Assembly (NCBI RefSeq): GCF_000975115.1
Contig: NZ_BBRE01000002.1
Span: 124,001-188,000 of the forward strand
Length of the DNA stretch: 64,000 nt
Direction of reading: 5' to 3'
From: Demequina oxidasica
GTDB lineage: Bacteria; Actinomycetota; Actinomycetes; Actinomycetales; Demequinaceae
Shown here piece by piece: positions 35,064-44,639 of this stretch (position 1 is the first letter of the stretch; the number at the start of each line of letters is the position of its first letter). Under the pieces are notes generated by a model. The model saw nothing but the letters and a program-made list of their open reading frames with translations, had not been told where the DNA came from and did not search any database. The translations under genes were made by a program, and so were the position numbers.

Positions 35064-35247
35064 TCGCAGGCGCCGCCCTTCGCCTTCTTTCTCACAGTCG
35101 CCTCGCGCCAGGGGTGAGAGAAAAGTTTCCCTCGCTTTACATGCGGGGGTACCTCCCGTAACACCCCCTCCCTAGATTTTGTGGTGTCCGACACTGACGT
35201 TGACGTCGGTCAGACGTCTCCGCAGTCAACTCAGGGGGAGGGGACAC
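35064..35247 (+). promoter_or_regulatory. Control region of the nitrate operon
   Basis: 184 bp without a gene. It contains the inverted repeat GGGGGT (35145-35150)/ACCCCC (35163-35168) 12 bp apart, enclosing GTAAC, which fits one half of a GlnR-type motif. A possible -10, TAGATT (35173-35178), follows. Then CTGAC (35194-35198)/GTCAG (35209-35213) could fold in the leader. GGGGGAGGGG is the narK ribosome site. Confidence 0.45.
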
Positions 35248-36648
35248 ATGGCAATCAACGACACCACCGACACCCGCCAGGTAGAGCCAGGAATCATCGG
35301 CAAGGGCCGCTGGATTGAGCGCTGGGAACCCGAGAACGACGTTTTTTGGGAGGCCAAGGGTAAGGCCATTGCCTTCCGCAACCTCTGGTATTCGATCCTC
35401 GCCGAGCACATCGGCTTTTCCGTCTGGCTGCTGTGGAGCATCGTCGTCGTCAAGATGTACGGCACGTTCGACTCCAATGGAGTCCTCCTCGAGGCCGGCA
35501 CTGGCGGCTGGGCTCTCACCCCGGGTGAGGGGCTTACCCTGCTCGCCGTGGCATCGGGCGTGGGTGCCTTCCTGCGCGTCCCGTACACGTTCGCCGTACC
35601 GATCTTTGGCGGCCGCAACTGGACCGTCATCTCCGCGCTGCTGCTGCTCATTCCTACGCTCGGGATGGCTTGGGTGCTCGGCAAGCCCGACACCTCGTTC
35701 GGGGTGCTGCTCGCAATCGCCGCGACGGCAGGCCTCGGTGGCGGAAACTTCGCCTCCTCGATGGCAAACATCTCGTTCTTCTACCCAGACAAGGAGAAGG
35801 GCTGGGCGCTCGGCCTGAACGCGGCCGGCGGCAACATTGGTGTCGCGGTCGCCCAGAAGTTGGTTCCGCTCGCGATTGGTATTAGTGCTATCGGCCTACC
35901 TGCCGCCGGTCTGCTGTACGCGCCCCTCGCGGTCGCCGCAGCCATCCTGTCGTTTATCTTCATGGACAACCTGCGCGAGGCCAAGGCCGACCCCAAGCCC
36001 ACTGCGCGGTCGCTCACCCACGGTCACACCTGGCTCATGGCGTTCCTGTACATCGGCACCTTCGGGTCTTTCATTGGTTACTCCGCCGCCTTCCCCACCT
36101 TGCTCAAGGTGGTCTTTGATCGCGGCGACATCGCGCTGTCATGGGGATTCCTTGGCGCCCTCATCGGCTCTCTATCCCGCCCCTACGGCGGCAAGCTCGC
36201 GGATAAGTTTGGCGGTTCCATCATCACCGTGGTGGCCTTTCTGGTCATGGCAGCGGGCGGCTACCTTGCGGTGCTTGGCGTGCAGCAGGAGAACCTGTTC
36301 CTGTTCTTCCTCAGTTTCATCCTGCTCTTTGCCTTCACCGGGATAGGCAACGGCTCCACCTACCGCATGATCCCGTCCATCTTCAACCGCCTACGCGACC
36401 AGGACGGGGATGGTTCAGAAGAGACGGTCCTCGAGTACAAGCGACAGTCTGCCGGAGCGGTGGGCATCATCTCCGCGATCGGCGCCTTTGGTGGGTTCGC
36501 GATTCCCTTTGTCTACAAGTGGTCGCAGGCGACATTCGATGGCTCGATCGTCCCGGCTCTGCAAATCTACATCGGGGTATTCATCTTCATGGCTGTCCTG
36601 ACGTGGGTGTTCTTCCTCCGCGGCGGCGCACGGATGCAGAACGTGTGA
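35248..36648 (+). CDS. narK: Nitrate/nitrite transporter, NNP family
   Basis: 466 residues with about 12 membrane helices. Both nitrate signature stretches are present: GGGNFASSMANISFFYP in helix 5 and AAGGNIGVAVAQ after it. The N-terminus with RWIERWEPENDVFWE is typical of actinobacterial NarK. It brings in nitrate (or exports nitrite) across the cytoplasmic membrane. ATG 35248 is 4 nt from GGGGAGGGG. It is the first of fourteen tightly spaced genes and lies 3 nt from the nitrate reductase gene. Confidence 0.93.
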   Translation: MAINDTTDTRQVEPGIIGKGRWIERWEPENDVFWEAKGKAIAFRNLWYSILAEHIGFSVWLLWSIVVVKMYGTFDSNGVLLEAGTGGWALTPGEGLTLLAVASGVGAFLRVPYTFAVPIFGGRNWTVISALLLLIPTLGMAWVLGKPDTSFGVLLAIAATAGLGGGNFASSMANISFFYPDKEKGWALGLNAAGGNIGVAVAQKLVPLAIGISAIGLPAAGLLYAPLAVAAAILSFIFMDNLREAKADPKPTARSLTHGHTWLMAFLYIGTFGSFIGYSAAFPTLLKVVFDRGDIALSWGFLGALIGSLSRPYGGKLADKFGGSIITVVAFLVMAAGGYLAVLGVQQENLFLFFLSFILLFAFTGIGNGSTYRMIPSIFNRLRDQDGDGSEETVLEYKRQSAGAVGIISAIGAFGGFAIPFVYKWSQATFDGSIVPALQIYIGVFIFMAVLTWVFFLRGGARMQNV

Positions 36649-36651
36649 TGT

Positions 36652-38871
36652 ATGACTGACTCTCAGGTAGCGACCGGATCGCCGGCGGCAATCGCCGGCG
36701 GTTCGGTCGCGAGCCACTGCCCGTACTGCGCGCTGCAATGCGCGCAGACGCTGACGCCCACTCCGGCCGGCTCAATGCCGCTCCAGGTGACGGGCCGTGA
36801 CTTTCCCACCAACCGCGGCGGCATGTGCCAAAAGGGATGGACCTCCGCCGAGGTGCTTCGTGCGAGCGACCGCATCACCGAGCCGATGATTCGCACCGCG
36901 GACGGCGGGTTTCGCTCGGCCGGTTGGGACGAGGCTCTCGACCTGGTGAGCTCACGACTTTCTGAGATTCAGACGCAGCATGGCAAGGACAAGATCGCCA
37001 TTTTTGGCGGCGGAGGCCTGACCAACGAGAAGGCCTACGCGCTAGGCAAGTTTGCCCGCGTCGTGCTGCAGACCCCGTTCATCGACTACAACGGCCGGTT
37101 CTGCATGTCATCGGCCGCAGCGGCGTCGAACCGGGCATTCGGTATGGACCGCGGGCTCGGCTTCCCCCTCGCGGACCTGGGTGGCGCCGATGCGGTCTTT
37201 GTCTTGGGCTCGAACATGGGCGTGACGATGCCGCCATTCGTGCAGCACTTGGCCGGCTGCCGCGAGCGCGGCGGCCTAGTCGTGGTGGATCCGCGGGAGA
37301 CCGTGACCGCCAAACTGACGCGCGACGGGGCCGGGGTGCACCTCGCCCCCGTGCCCGGCAGCGACATGGTCGTGTTGCTCGCGCTGACCCACATCGTGTT
37401 TGCGGAGGGGCTGGCTGACCTGTTTTACCTGGAGTCCCGCGCGCAGGGCTGGGAGGCAATCCGCCGCTCGGTCGCCCAGTGGTGGCCCGAGCGCGCGGAG
37501 GCCGTGTGCGGGATCCCCGCCGATGAACTCCGCCGCGTGGCCCGATTGCTGGCCGCGGCAGCACCCGTGCACGGTGGAGGCGGCGCCTACGTACTGACCG
37601 GGCGTGGGGTCGAGCAGATGTCGCAGGGGACAGCCTGCGTGACGGCCGCGATCAACCTCGCGCTGACGCTAGGGTTGGTGGGCGTAGAGGGATCCGGCTT
37701 TGGTCCGGTTACGGGTCAGGGCAATGGTCAGGGCGGTCGCGAGCACGGCCAGAAGGCAGACCAGCTTCCCGGGTACCGCATGATCACCGATCCCGCCGCC
37801 CGCGAGTACGTCGCCGGCGTGTGGGGCGTCCCCGCCGACCACCTGCCCGGAGCGGGAATCCCGGCGGTGCCGATGCTCAAGGCCCTGGGCACCGAGGAGG
37901 GCGCCCGAGCGCTGCTGGTACACGGCTCCAACGTGGTGGTGTCGGCACCAAACTCCGGAGAGATCATCGACGCCCTAGGGCGGCTCGACTTCCTCGTGGT
38001 GAGCGACCTGGTGCCCTCCGAAACGGCGATGCTCGCCGACGTGATTCTGCCCGTCACGCAGTGGGCTGAAGAAGACGGCACCATGACCAACCTCGAAGGC
38101 CGTGTCATCAGGCGTCGCAAGGCAGTCGAAGCGCCCGGCGAGGCTCGCTCGGAGTTGTGGATCCTGCGCGAGCTCGCCGCACGCCTGGGCTACTCCACCG
38201 GGTTCGCCGATGATGCTGAGGAGGTGTTCGCGGAACTCGCACTTGCCTCCAAGGGCGGCACCGCCGACTACAGTGGCATCACGTATCCAATGCTGGACGG
38301 TGAGGGCGTGCAGTGGCCCTGCCCGGCGACGGGTGAGGGCACGGCGACATCAGGACCGGCGTCGCCTGGATCCTCGGCATGGGGAACGCCGCGCGTGTTC
38401 CTTGACCGCTTCAACACCCCCGATGGCCGCGCCCGCATGGTCGTGGTCGACCATCACGCACCCGCGGACGACGTGCGCGAGGACGCCCCGACATACCTGG
38501 TCACCGGGCGAGTCCTGCAGCACTATCAGTCCGGCGCCCAGACCCGCCGAGTCGAGGAGCTTGTGGCAGCGCAGCCCGAGCCCTTCGTCGAGGTGCATCC
38601 GTTGTTCGCGGAACGCATGGGCCTGGTGGCAGGGGAGTTCGCAACGCTGACCACCACGCGCGGCCAGGCCGTTGCCCGCGTCCGCGTGACCGCAGACATC
38701 CGTCCCGACACGGTCTTTATGCCTTTCCACTGGGCCGGAACGGGCAGCGCAAACCTGCTCACGAACGACGTCACCGACCCCATCTCCGGAATGCCGGAGT
38801 TCAAGGTCACCGCGGTCGCCGTCGCCCCAGCCGCCGCGATGGCACCAATCCCGGAAGGAGCATCCGCCTGA
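36652..38871 (+). CDS. nasC: Assimilatory nitrate reductase, molybdopterin catalytic subunit
   Basis: 739 residues, DMSO-reductase family with bis-MGD. The N-terminal [4Fe-4S] ligands are Cys23, Cys26, Cys30 and Cys59. Cys151 in NGRFCMSSA is the expected molybdenum ligand. GQGNGQGGREHGQKADQLPGY, split by family insertions, is typical of Nas/NarB enzymes, and the C-terminal beta-barrel domain starts near residue 610. It has no Tat signal, so it is cytoplasmic, and no C-terminal BFD [2Fe-2S] domain; the next gene carries one instead. It reduces nitrate to nitrite for assimilation. Confidence 0.93.
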   Translation: MTDSQVATGSPAAIAGGSVASHCPYCALQCAQTLTPTPAGSMPLQVTGRDFPTNRGGMCQKGWTSAEVLRASDRITEPMIRTADGGFRSAGWDEALDLVSSRLSEIQTQHGKDKIAIFGGGGLTNEKAYALGKFARVVLQTPFIDYNGRFCMSSAAAASNRAFGMDRGLGFPLADLGGADAVFVLGSNMGVTMPPFVQHLAGCRERGGLVVVDPRETVTAKLTRDGAGVHLAPVPGSDMVVLLALTHIVFAEGLADLFYLESRAQGWEAIRRSVAQWWPERAEAVCGIPADELRRVARLLAAAAPVHGGGGAYVLTGRGVEQMSQGTACVTAAINLALTLGLVGVEGSGFGPVTGQGNGQGGREHGQKADQLPGYRMITDPAAREYVAGVWGVPADHLPGAGIPAVPMLKALGTEEGARALLVHGSNVVVSAPNSGEIIDALGRLDFLVVSDLVPSETAMLADVILPVTQWAEEDGTMTNLEGRVIRRRKAVEAPGEARSELWILRELAARLGYSTGFADDAEEVFAELALASKGGTADYSGITYPMLDGEGVQWPCPATGEGTATSGPASPGSSAWGTPRVFLDRFNTPDGRARMVVVDHHAPADDVREDAPTYLVTGRVLQHYQSGAQTRRVEELVAAQPEPFVEVHPLFAERMGLVAGEFATLTTTRGQAVARVRVTADIRPDTVFMPFHWAGTGSANLLTNDVTDPISGMPEFKVTAVAVAPAAAMAPIPEGASA

Positions 38872-40433
38872 TGAGAGTTCTGTTGATTGGTTACGGCATG
38901 GTGGGCTCCCGGTTCGCCGATGATCTGGTGGCCCGACGTCCCGACGCACGCGTCACCGTACTGGGCAAGGAGGACGCCGCACCCTACAACCGTGTGTTGC
39001 TGTCCAGCGTCGTGGCGGGCAAGTCTGACGCCTCCATGCTGACGTTGCCGACGGAGGCGCACCCGCGCATTGATGTGAGGCAGGGCGTCAGGGCCTTGTC
39101 GGTCAACAGAGGCGAGCGCACAGTCACCGACAGCACAGGAGAGGTTCACCTTTACGACCGACTGGTCTTCGCCACCGGCTCCGCGGCACGGATCCCCAAC
39201 ATTCACGGCATCGCCACGGACCTAGGGCTGGTGCCCGGGGTGTCGGTCCTCAAGGATCTGGCCGACGCCGAGCAGATCGTCGCCCAGATTCCGCGTGCCC
39301 GCCGAGCGATAGTGCTGGGTGCCGGTGTGCTCGGCCTTGAGGTCGCGACCGGTCTGGCCGGCCGCGGACTGTCTGTCACTCTCGTTCACCATCACGGCAG
39401 GTTGATGGAGCGCCAGCTAGGTGACGCGGCCTCGAACGTCGCGGAGGGCTCCCTCGGGCGCCTGGGGGTGAGCGTCATCACCGACGCGTCGGTCACGCGG
39501 ATCACCGAGCGCCGAGGTGTCCTCACCGCGGTGGAGCTCAGCAACGGCACCGAGATCTTGGCTGACATGCTGATCATGTGTGCTGGCACCATTACCGAGT
39601 CGGCCCTCGCGCGCAACGCCGGCCTGCCGTGCGACCGCGGCATCCTGGTCGGCGACGACCTTGCCTCGCCGGTTGACCCCAAGGTCTTCGCCATCGGTGA
39701 CTGCGCGCAGCCGCCCGCGGGTGGAACGGGCCTGGTCGCCCAGGGCTGGGACCAGGCCGCGCGCCTGGTCAATGCCTGGTCGGTGAACGCCGACTCGCAG
39801 CCGGTGGTCGCCCCTCAGCGCCGCGGTTCCAAGGGCGCCGACGAGATGGACACGGACTTGACCAATGTGGTTCGCGTCAAGGCGCCCGGCCTGGACGTCG
39901 TGACCATGGGGTTGTCGGGCAAGTTCGATCACGGCGCGCGCGAACTGCGAGCCGTGCGCATGAGCGACCCCAGCATCGGCCGCTTTGTGGAAGTGGTGGT
40001 TTCTCACGGGCTCCTCGTCGGTGCCACCGTCGTGGGAGACAAGGTGGCCGCCGCCGAGCTCAGTGCGATGTATACCCGCATGATCCCGGTTCCCAGCGAC
40101 CCGGCACACCTGATCATCCGTCCACTCGCGGGCGCGGTCACCACCGCGGCGACCTCCGTCGAGGACATGGGTGACGACCACCCCGTCTGCCAGTGCAACT
40201 CCGTCAGCAAGGGCGCGATTGTCGCGGCTGTACACGACGGCTGTACTACGACCGACGACATAGCGCGTGCAACTCGGGCCTCGACGGGCTGCGGCGACTG
40301 CCGCTCGCTCGTGGGAGACATCATTCGCACCTGCGCCGTAGCGGACCTCGCCGAAGTATCGACAGAATCACGCCCCGCGGACCAGTTCGCGGCCACCAAA
40401 GTCCCCGCACTCGCGGGGCGGACGAAGGGATGA
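38871..40433 (+). CDS. FAD/NAD(P)-dependent oxidoreductase with BFD-like [2Fe-2S] domain, nitrate reductase electron donor
   Basis: 520 residues. An N-terminal FAD Rossmann fold (LLIGYGMVGSRFADDL), an NAD(P)-binding fold (VLGAGVLGLEVATGLAGRG, near 145) and a BFD-like cluster domain at about 435-485 with CQCN and CGDC. This is the layout of NasB-type partners that carry electrons from NAD(P)H to the catalytic subunit. It shares one base with the nitrate reductase gene and lies 3 nt from nirB, whose N-terminal half is homologous. Pairing with NasC is inferred from position and domains. Confidence 0.88.
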   Translation: MRVLLIGYGMVGSRFADDLVARRPDARVTVLGKEDAAPYNRVLLSSVVAGKSDASMLTLPTEAHPRIDVRQGVRALSVNRGERTVTDSTGEVHLYDRLVFATGSAARIPNIHGIATDLGLVPGVSVLKDLADAEQIVAQIPRARRAIVLGAGVLGLEVATGLAGRGLSVTLVHHHGRLMERQLGDAASNVAEGSLGRLGVSVITDASVTRITERRGVLTAVELSNGTEILADMLIMCAGTITESALARNAGLPCDRGILVGDDLASPVDPKVFAIGDCAQPPAGGTGLVAQGWDQAARLVNAWSVNADSQPVVAPQRRGSKGADEMDTDLTNVVRVKAPGLDVVTMGLSGKFDHGARELRAVRMSDPSIGRFVEVVVSHGLLVGATVVGDKVAAAELSAMYTRMIPVPSDPAHLIIRPLAGAVTTAATSVEDMGDDHPVCQCNSVSKGAIVAAVHDGCTTTDDIARATRASTGCGDCRSLVGDIIRTCAVADLAEVSTESRPADQFAATKVPALAGRTKG

Positions 40434-40436
40434 CCC

Positions 40437-43028
40437 ATGAGTGCAGCATCTAACCCCACCAGCCCCAAGCAGATTGTGGTCGTGGGCGGCGGCATGGTCG
40501 CTCACCGTTTCACCGAGGCGATGCGGGCTCGCGACACCGACGGCGAGTTCGCGGTGACCGTGCTCGCTGAGGAGCCGCGGCGTCCGTACGATCGGGTCGC
40601 GCTGACGAGTTACTTCACCGGCCGTCACCCCGAGGACCTGGAGTTGGGTGACCGCGACTTGTGGGACCACCCGCTCGTCACGCTGCACCGCGACGCGCGC
40701 GTCGTAGAGGTTGACCGCGAACTGCGCACCGTCACCGACAAGCACGGCAAGACGTACCCGTACGACCACCTGGTCATGGCCACGGGGTCCTACGCCTGGA
40801 CGCCCCCCACTGAGGGTGCGGACCTGCCCGGCGTGTTTGTCTACCGGACCATTGACGACGTTGCCGCACTGCGCATCTATGTCGAGGAGCGTGCCAAGGA
40901 GGAGGGGCGCCCCGTCCGCGGCGCCGTCATCGGGGGAGGTCTGTTGGGTCTCGAGGCGGCCGGAGCGTTGCAGGAGCTCGGCGCGAGCAGCACGGTGATC
41001 CAGTTCAACGACCGCCTCATGAACCTGCAGGTGGACGTGGGCGGTGGCGCCGCCCTCGGCCGCCTGGTCGAGAACCTTGGCGTGACCGTCAAGGTCAACA
41101 CTGCGACACAGTCCATCAAGCCCAACAAGACTGGCCGCGTGGGCCGCCTGGTCTTTGCCGATGGAGGGGAACAGTTGGCGGACGTCGTGGTCTTCGCGAC
41201 AGGAGTGCGGCCGCGCGATGAGCTCGGGCGCGAGGCCGGCTTGCAGATTGGCGAGCGCGGGGGAATTGTGGTGGACGACGCCTGTCTTACCAGCGATGCT
41301 GCGATCAGCGCGATCGGCGAGGTCGCCTGCATCCAGGGCGCCTGCATCGGCCTGATCGCCCCTGGTAACACCATGGCGGAGATCGCCGTGGACCGTCTCT
41401 TGGGCGGCACCTCAGAGTTCCCCGGCGCGGACACCGCCGCAAAGCTCAAACTACTCGGCGTGGACGTCGCGTCTTTTGGGGACGCGCACGGAACCACGCC
41501 AGGAGCGCTCGAGCTGGTGTACGCAGACCCGGTCGCCGGCGTCTACAAGAAGCTCGTGCTCACCGATGACGCGCGCACCCTGCTGGGGGGCGTCCTGGTG
41601 GGGGATGCATCGTCCTACGCGTCACTGCGCCCCATGGTCGGCAGCGAACTGGGTGGCGACCCCGCCGGCTGGCTCCTGCCCGAGGGAGCGATCGAGCGCC
41701 CCAACGTCGAGCTGCCCGATGCCGCGAACGTCTGCTCGTGCAATAACGTCACCGCTGGCACTATCCGCGGCGCCGTCACCGAGCACGAGTGCACCGACAT
41801 TGCGGCGGTCAAGGCCTGCACCAAAGCCGGCACCTCGTGTGGATCCTGCTTGCCGCTCGTCAAGAAGCTCGTTGGCTCCGAGCTCGAGAAGGCTGGCATC
41901 GAGATCTCCAACGCCCTGTGTGAACACTTCGAGTTCTCCCGTGCGCAACTGTTCGACGCCATTCAAGTCAGCGAATTGCGAACGTTCTCCGAGATTATTG
42001 AGCGCTTTGGCAAGGGTCGCGGCTGCGACGTCTGCAAGCCCACTATCGGCTCAGTTCTCGCCTCACTGCACAACGAACACGTGCTCGCGCAGGACCGTGC
42101 GGCATTGCAGGACACCAACGACCGCGTTATGGCGAACATGCAGAAGGACGGCACGTACTCCGTCGTGCCGCGCGTGCCAGGTGGCGAGATCCTGCCCGAG
42201 CACCTGATTCTCATTGGCCAGATCGCCAAGGACTACGGGCTGTACACCAAAATCACCGGCGGTCAGCGTCTCGATTTATTTGGCGCCCGCCTTGAGCAGT
42301 TGCCGGAGATCTGGACGCGACTGGTCGAGGCGGGTATGGAGTCCGGCCAGGCGTATGGCAAGTCGCTGCGCACCGTGAAGTCCTGCGTCGGTTCGACCTG
42401 GTGCCGCTACGGGGTTCAGGATTCGACCACGATGGCAATCGCGCTAGAGCTGCGGTACCGGGGCTTGCGTAGCCCGCACAAGCTCAAGATGGGGGTCTCC
42501 GGGTGCGCGCGCGAGTGTGCCGAGGCACGGGGCAAGGACGTGGGCATCATCGCGACGGACAACGGCTGGAACGTCTACGTCGGGGGCAACGGCGGGTTTA
42601 CCCCGGTGCACGCGCAGTTACTGGTCGAGGATGTCGACGACGATATGGTGTTCAAGGTCATCGACCGGTACCTGATGTTCTATATCCGTACCGCGGACCG
42701 ACTACAGCGCACGGCGCCTTGGCAGCAGGACTACGAGGGTGGCCTGGACGCCATTCGCGAGATCGTGGTGAACGACTCGCTGGGAATCTGCGCGGATTTG
42801 GACGCTCACATGGAGCGCCACGTCGACACCTACGAGGACGAGTGGGCTGCGGTGTTGCGCGACCCGGAGCGCCTGCGTCAGTTCAGCTCGTTCATTAACG
42901 CCCCCGAGACGCCGGATCCCACCCTCGCCTACATGCCGGAACGTGGCCAGCGCCGCCCGGCCACGGCTGAGGAACGCGAGAACTCGCCCGTGCTCATCGC
43001 TTCGCCCACCCTGGAGGTTCGCTCATGA
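40437..43028 (+). CDS. nirB: NADH-dependent assimilatory nitrite reductase, large subunit
   Basis: 863 residues. Domains in order: FAD binding (1-150), NAD binding (about 150-320), BFD-like [2Fe-2S] (about 430-485, CSCNN and CGSC), the nitrite/sulfite reductase ferredoxin-like half domain (about 560-630), and the sirohaem/[4Fe-4S] domain with CVGSTWC (about 650) and CARECAEARG (about 690). All four cluster cysteines are present. It reduces nitrite to ammonium with six electrons in the cytoplasm. It overlaps nirD by ATGA. Confidence 0.96.
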   Translation: MSAASNPTSPKQIVVVGGGMVAHRFTEAMRARDTDGEFAVTVLAEEPRRPYDRVALTSYFTGRHPEDLELGDRDLWDHPLVTLHRDARVVEVDRELRTVTDKHGKTYPYDHLVMATGSYAWTPPTEGADLPGVFVYRTIDDVAALRIYVEERAKEEGRPVRGAVIGGGLLGLEAAGALQELGASSTVIQFNDRLMNLQVDVGGGAALGRLVENLGVTVKVNTATQSIKPNKTGRVGRLVFADGGEQLADVVVFATGVRPRDELGREAGLQIGERGGIVVDDACLTSDAAISAIGEVACIQGACIGLIAPGNTMAEIAVDRLLGGTSEFPGADTAAKLKLLGVDVASFGDAHGTTPGALELVYADPVAGVYKKLVLTDDARTLLGGVLVGDASSYASLRPMVGSELGGDPAGWLLPEGAIERPNVELPDAANVCSCNNVTAGTIRGAVTEHECTDIAAVKACTKAGTSCGSCLPLVKKLVGSELEKAGIEISNALCEHFEFSRAQLFDAIQVSELRTFSEIIERFGKGRGCDVCKPTIGSVLASLHNEHVLAQDRAALQDTNDRVMANMQKDGTYSVVPRVPGGEILPEHLILIGQIAKDYGLYTKITGGQRLDLFGARLEQLPEIWTRLVEAGMESGQAYGKSLRTVKSCVGSTWCRYGVQDSTTMAIALELRYRGLRSPHKLKMGVSGCARECAEARGKDVGIIATDNGWNVYVGGNGGFTPVHAQLLVEDVDDDMVFKVIDRYLMFYIRTADRLQRTAPWQQDYEGGLDAIREIVVNDSLGICADLDAHMERHVDTYEDEWAAVLRDPERLRQFSSFINAPETPDPTLAYMPERGQRRPATAEERENSPVLIASPTLEVRS

Positions 43029-43414
43029 CCACTCTTCACGCTTCCGATCAAAGAATTGAGACTCGGGTGCGGGTGTGCCACATGGATCAGCTGACGCCCG
43101 AGCTTGGGGTTGCGGCCCTCGTGGGCGATACTCAGGTCGCACTGTTCCTGCTGAGCGACGGCCGACTGTTCGCCGTGCAGAATTTTGACCCCTTTTCCAA
43201 CGCGTCGGTGATGTCGAGGGGCATCACCGGCTCCAAGGGTGATATCCCCACCATCGCGTCGCCCATCTACAAGCAAGTGTTTTCGCTTGCTACAGGGCAA
43301 TGCCTGGCGACTATGGACAAAGATCCTCAGGAGGGCAACCCCGCCGACTTGGTGACATACCCCGTCACCCAGGACAATGGCCAGGTGTACATCGACCTGG
43401 CTGGTGGCGAGTGA
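43025..43414 (+). CDS. nirD: Nitrite reductase small subunit
   Basis: 129 residues, Rieske-like fold. The pattern AVQNFDPFSNASVMSRG and SPIYKQVFSL is typical of NirD. The Rieske CxH pairs are absent, as in Escherichia coli NirD, so it should not hold a [2Fe-2S] cluster and probably supports NirB structurally. It overlaps nirB by 4 nt and the following sirohaem synthase gene by GTGA. Confidence 0.95.
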   Translation: MTTLHASDQRIETRVRVCHMDQLTPELGVAALVGDTQVALFLLSDGRLFAVQNFDPFSNASVMSRGITGSKGDIPTIASPIYKQVFSLATGQCLATMDKDPQEGNPADLVTYPVTQDNGQVYIDLAGGE

Positions 43415-44628
43415 CCTCACTTTTTGGACTTGATCTGCGTGGCAAGCGCGTAGTGGTGGCGGGCGGCGGCGCCGTCGCTACCCGTCGCTTGCGTCGATTC
43501 CTTTCGGAGGGCGCCGACATCATCGTCATCGCTCCTGAGGTGACTGACGACATTGCGCGCCTGGCCAGCCACCACGATATCGAGTGGCACCGACGCGCTT
43601 GTGAAGTGGACGACCTCGAGGGTGCCTGGTTTGCGCTGCTGGCGACCAATGACGACGAGGTCAATGCGTTCTTAGCTGTGAAGGCAGCAGAGCGCCGGGT
43701 GTGGGCCATTAACGCGTCGGATGCCTCGCTCGGCACTGCGCGCGCCGCCGCCACCTCGATTCACGGCGACCTCGCCATCGGTGTCGTGTCCCTCGACGCG
43801 CCCGACCCCGTCCGAGTGCGCGCGGTACGCGACGCAATCGCCGCGGTCGTCGACGGCGGCGACGTGGACCTGCGGCGTCGACGCCCAGGTGCCGGGCGGG
43901 TCATCCTGGTTGGCTCTGGGCCGGGGGACGCCGGGCTGCTGACCATCCGCGGTCGCCAGGCACTCTCCGAAGCCGATGTGGTGGTCACCGACCGACTGGG
44001 ATCCTCAGCGATCCTGTCCTCGCTTCCGTATGACGTTGAGGTGGTCAACGTTGGCAAGTCGCCGGACAATCACCCCGTGCCGCAGGCCGAGATCAACCGC
44101 ATCTTGGTTGAGCGGGCGCTCGCCGGCAAGACCGTCGTCAGGCTCAAGGGTGGCGACCCGTTCGTGTTCGGTCGCGGTGGCGAGGAGGTCAACGCATGCC
44201 TGAGTGCCGGCGTGGACTACGAGGTGGTGCCAGGGGTGACGTCCGCGTTGTCCGTGCCCGCCTCGGTGGGTATCCCCGTGACTCAACGCGGCGTGGCTAC
44301 CTCCGTGTTGGTGACCACCGGTCACGCGGGAGCTGACCCCGCGGCCATCGCGTCCATGCTCGCTGGCGCCACCGTCGTCGTGCTGATGGGCGTCTCCGCG
44401 CTACCCGCCATCGCCGAATCCGCCATTGCCGCAGGAGTCGACGAGGACACCCCGGTCGCCGTCGTCGAGAGTGGGACCACCGCCCACGAGCGTGTGACGA
44501 GAGGTCCGCTGGTGGACATTGCCCGAATCGCCTCCGAAACAGGCGTGAAACCTCCGGCAGTTATCGTCATCGGAGAGGTGGCACGACCCGGCCTATTGGC
44601 GTCGTTCGTGGCCGCCACCCCAAAGTAG
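43411..44628 (+). CDS. cysG: Sirohaem synthase: precorrin-2 dehydrogenase domain fused to uroporphyrinogen-III C-methyltransferase
   Basis: 405 residues. Residues 1-150 form a CysG-like Rossmann domain (RVVVAGGGAVATRRLRRFLSEG), which oxidises precorrin-2. Residues 160-400 are the SAM-dependent methyltransferase: ILVGSGPGDAGLLTIRG at the start, VRLKGGDPFVFGRGGEE and VPGVTSALSVPA later. Iron insertion may be done by the chelatase encoded two genes on. GTG 43411 overlaps the nirD stop. It supplies sirohaem to NirB, so its place in the operon is functional. Confidence 0.92.
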   Translation: MTSLFGLDLRGKRVVVAGGGAVATRRLRRFLSEGADIIVIAPEVTDDIARLASHHDIEWHRRACEVDDLEGAWFALLATNDDEVNAFLAVKAAERRVWAINASDASLGTARAAATSIHGDLAIGVVSLDAPDPVRVRAVRDAIAAVVDGGDVDLRRRRPGAGRVILVGSGPGDAGLLTIRGRQALSEADVVVTDRLGSSAILSSLPYDVEVVNVGKSPDNHPVPQAEINRILVERALAGKTVVRLKGGDPFVFGRGGEEVNACLSAGVDYEVVPGVTSALSVPASVGIPVTQRGVATSVLVTTGHAGADPAAIASMLAGATVVVLMGVSALPAIAESAIAAGVDEDTPVAVVESGTTAHERVTRGPLVDIARIASETGVKPPAVIVIGEVARPGLLASFVAATPK

Positions 44629-44639
44629 AGGAGCGAGGC

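Noticed and set aside
39417..40235. 272-codon minus-strand frame opposite the flavoprotein gene
   Set aside because: His/Gly/Arg-rich shadow of a GC-rich coding strand; the plus-strand gene has intact FAD, NAD and cluster motifs.
43025..43414. NirD lacking Rieske cysteines as a defective protein
   Set aside because: Characterised NirD proteins such as that of E. coli also lack these ligands.
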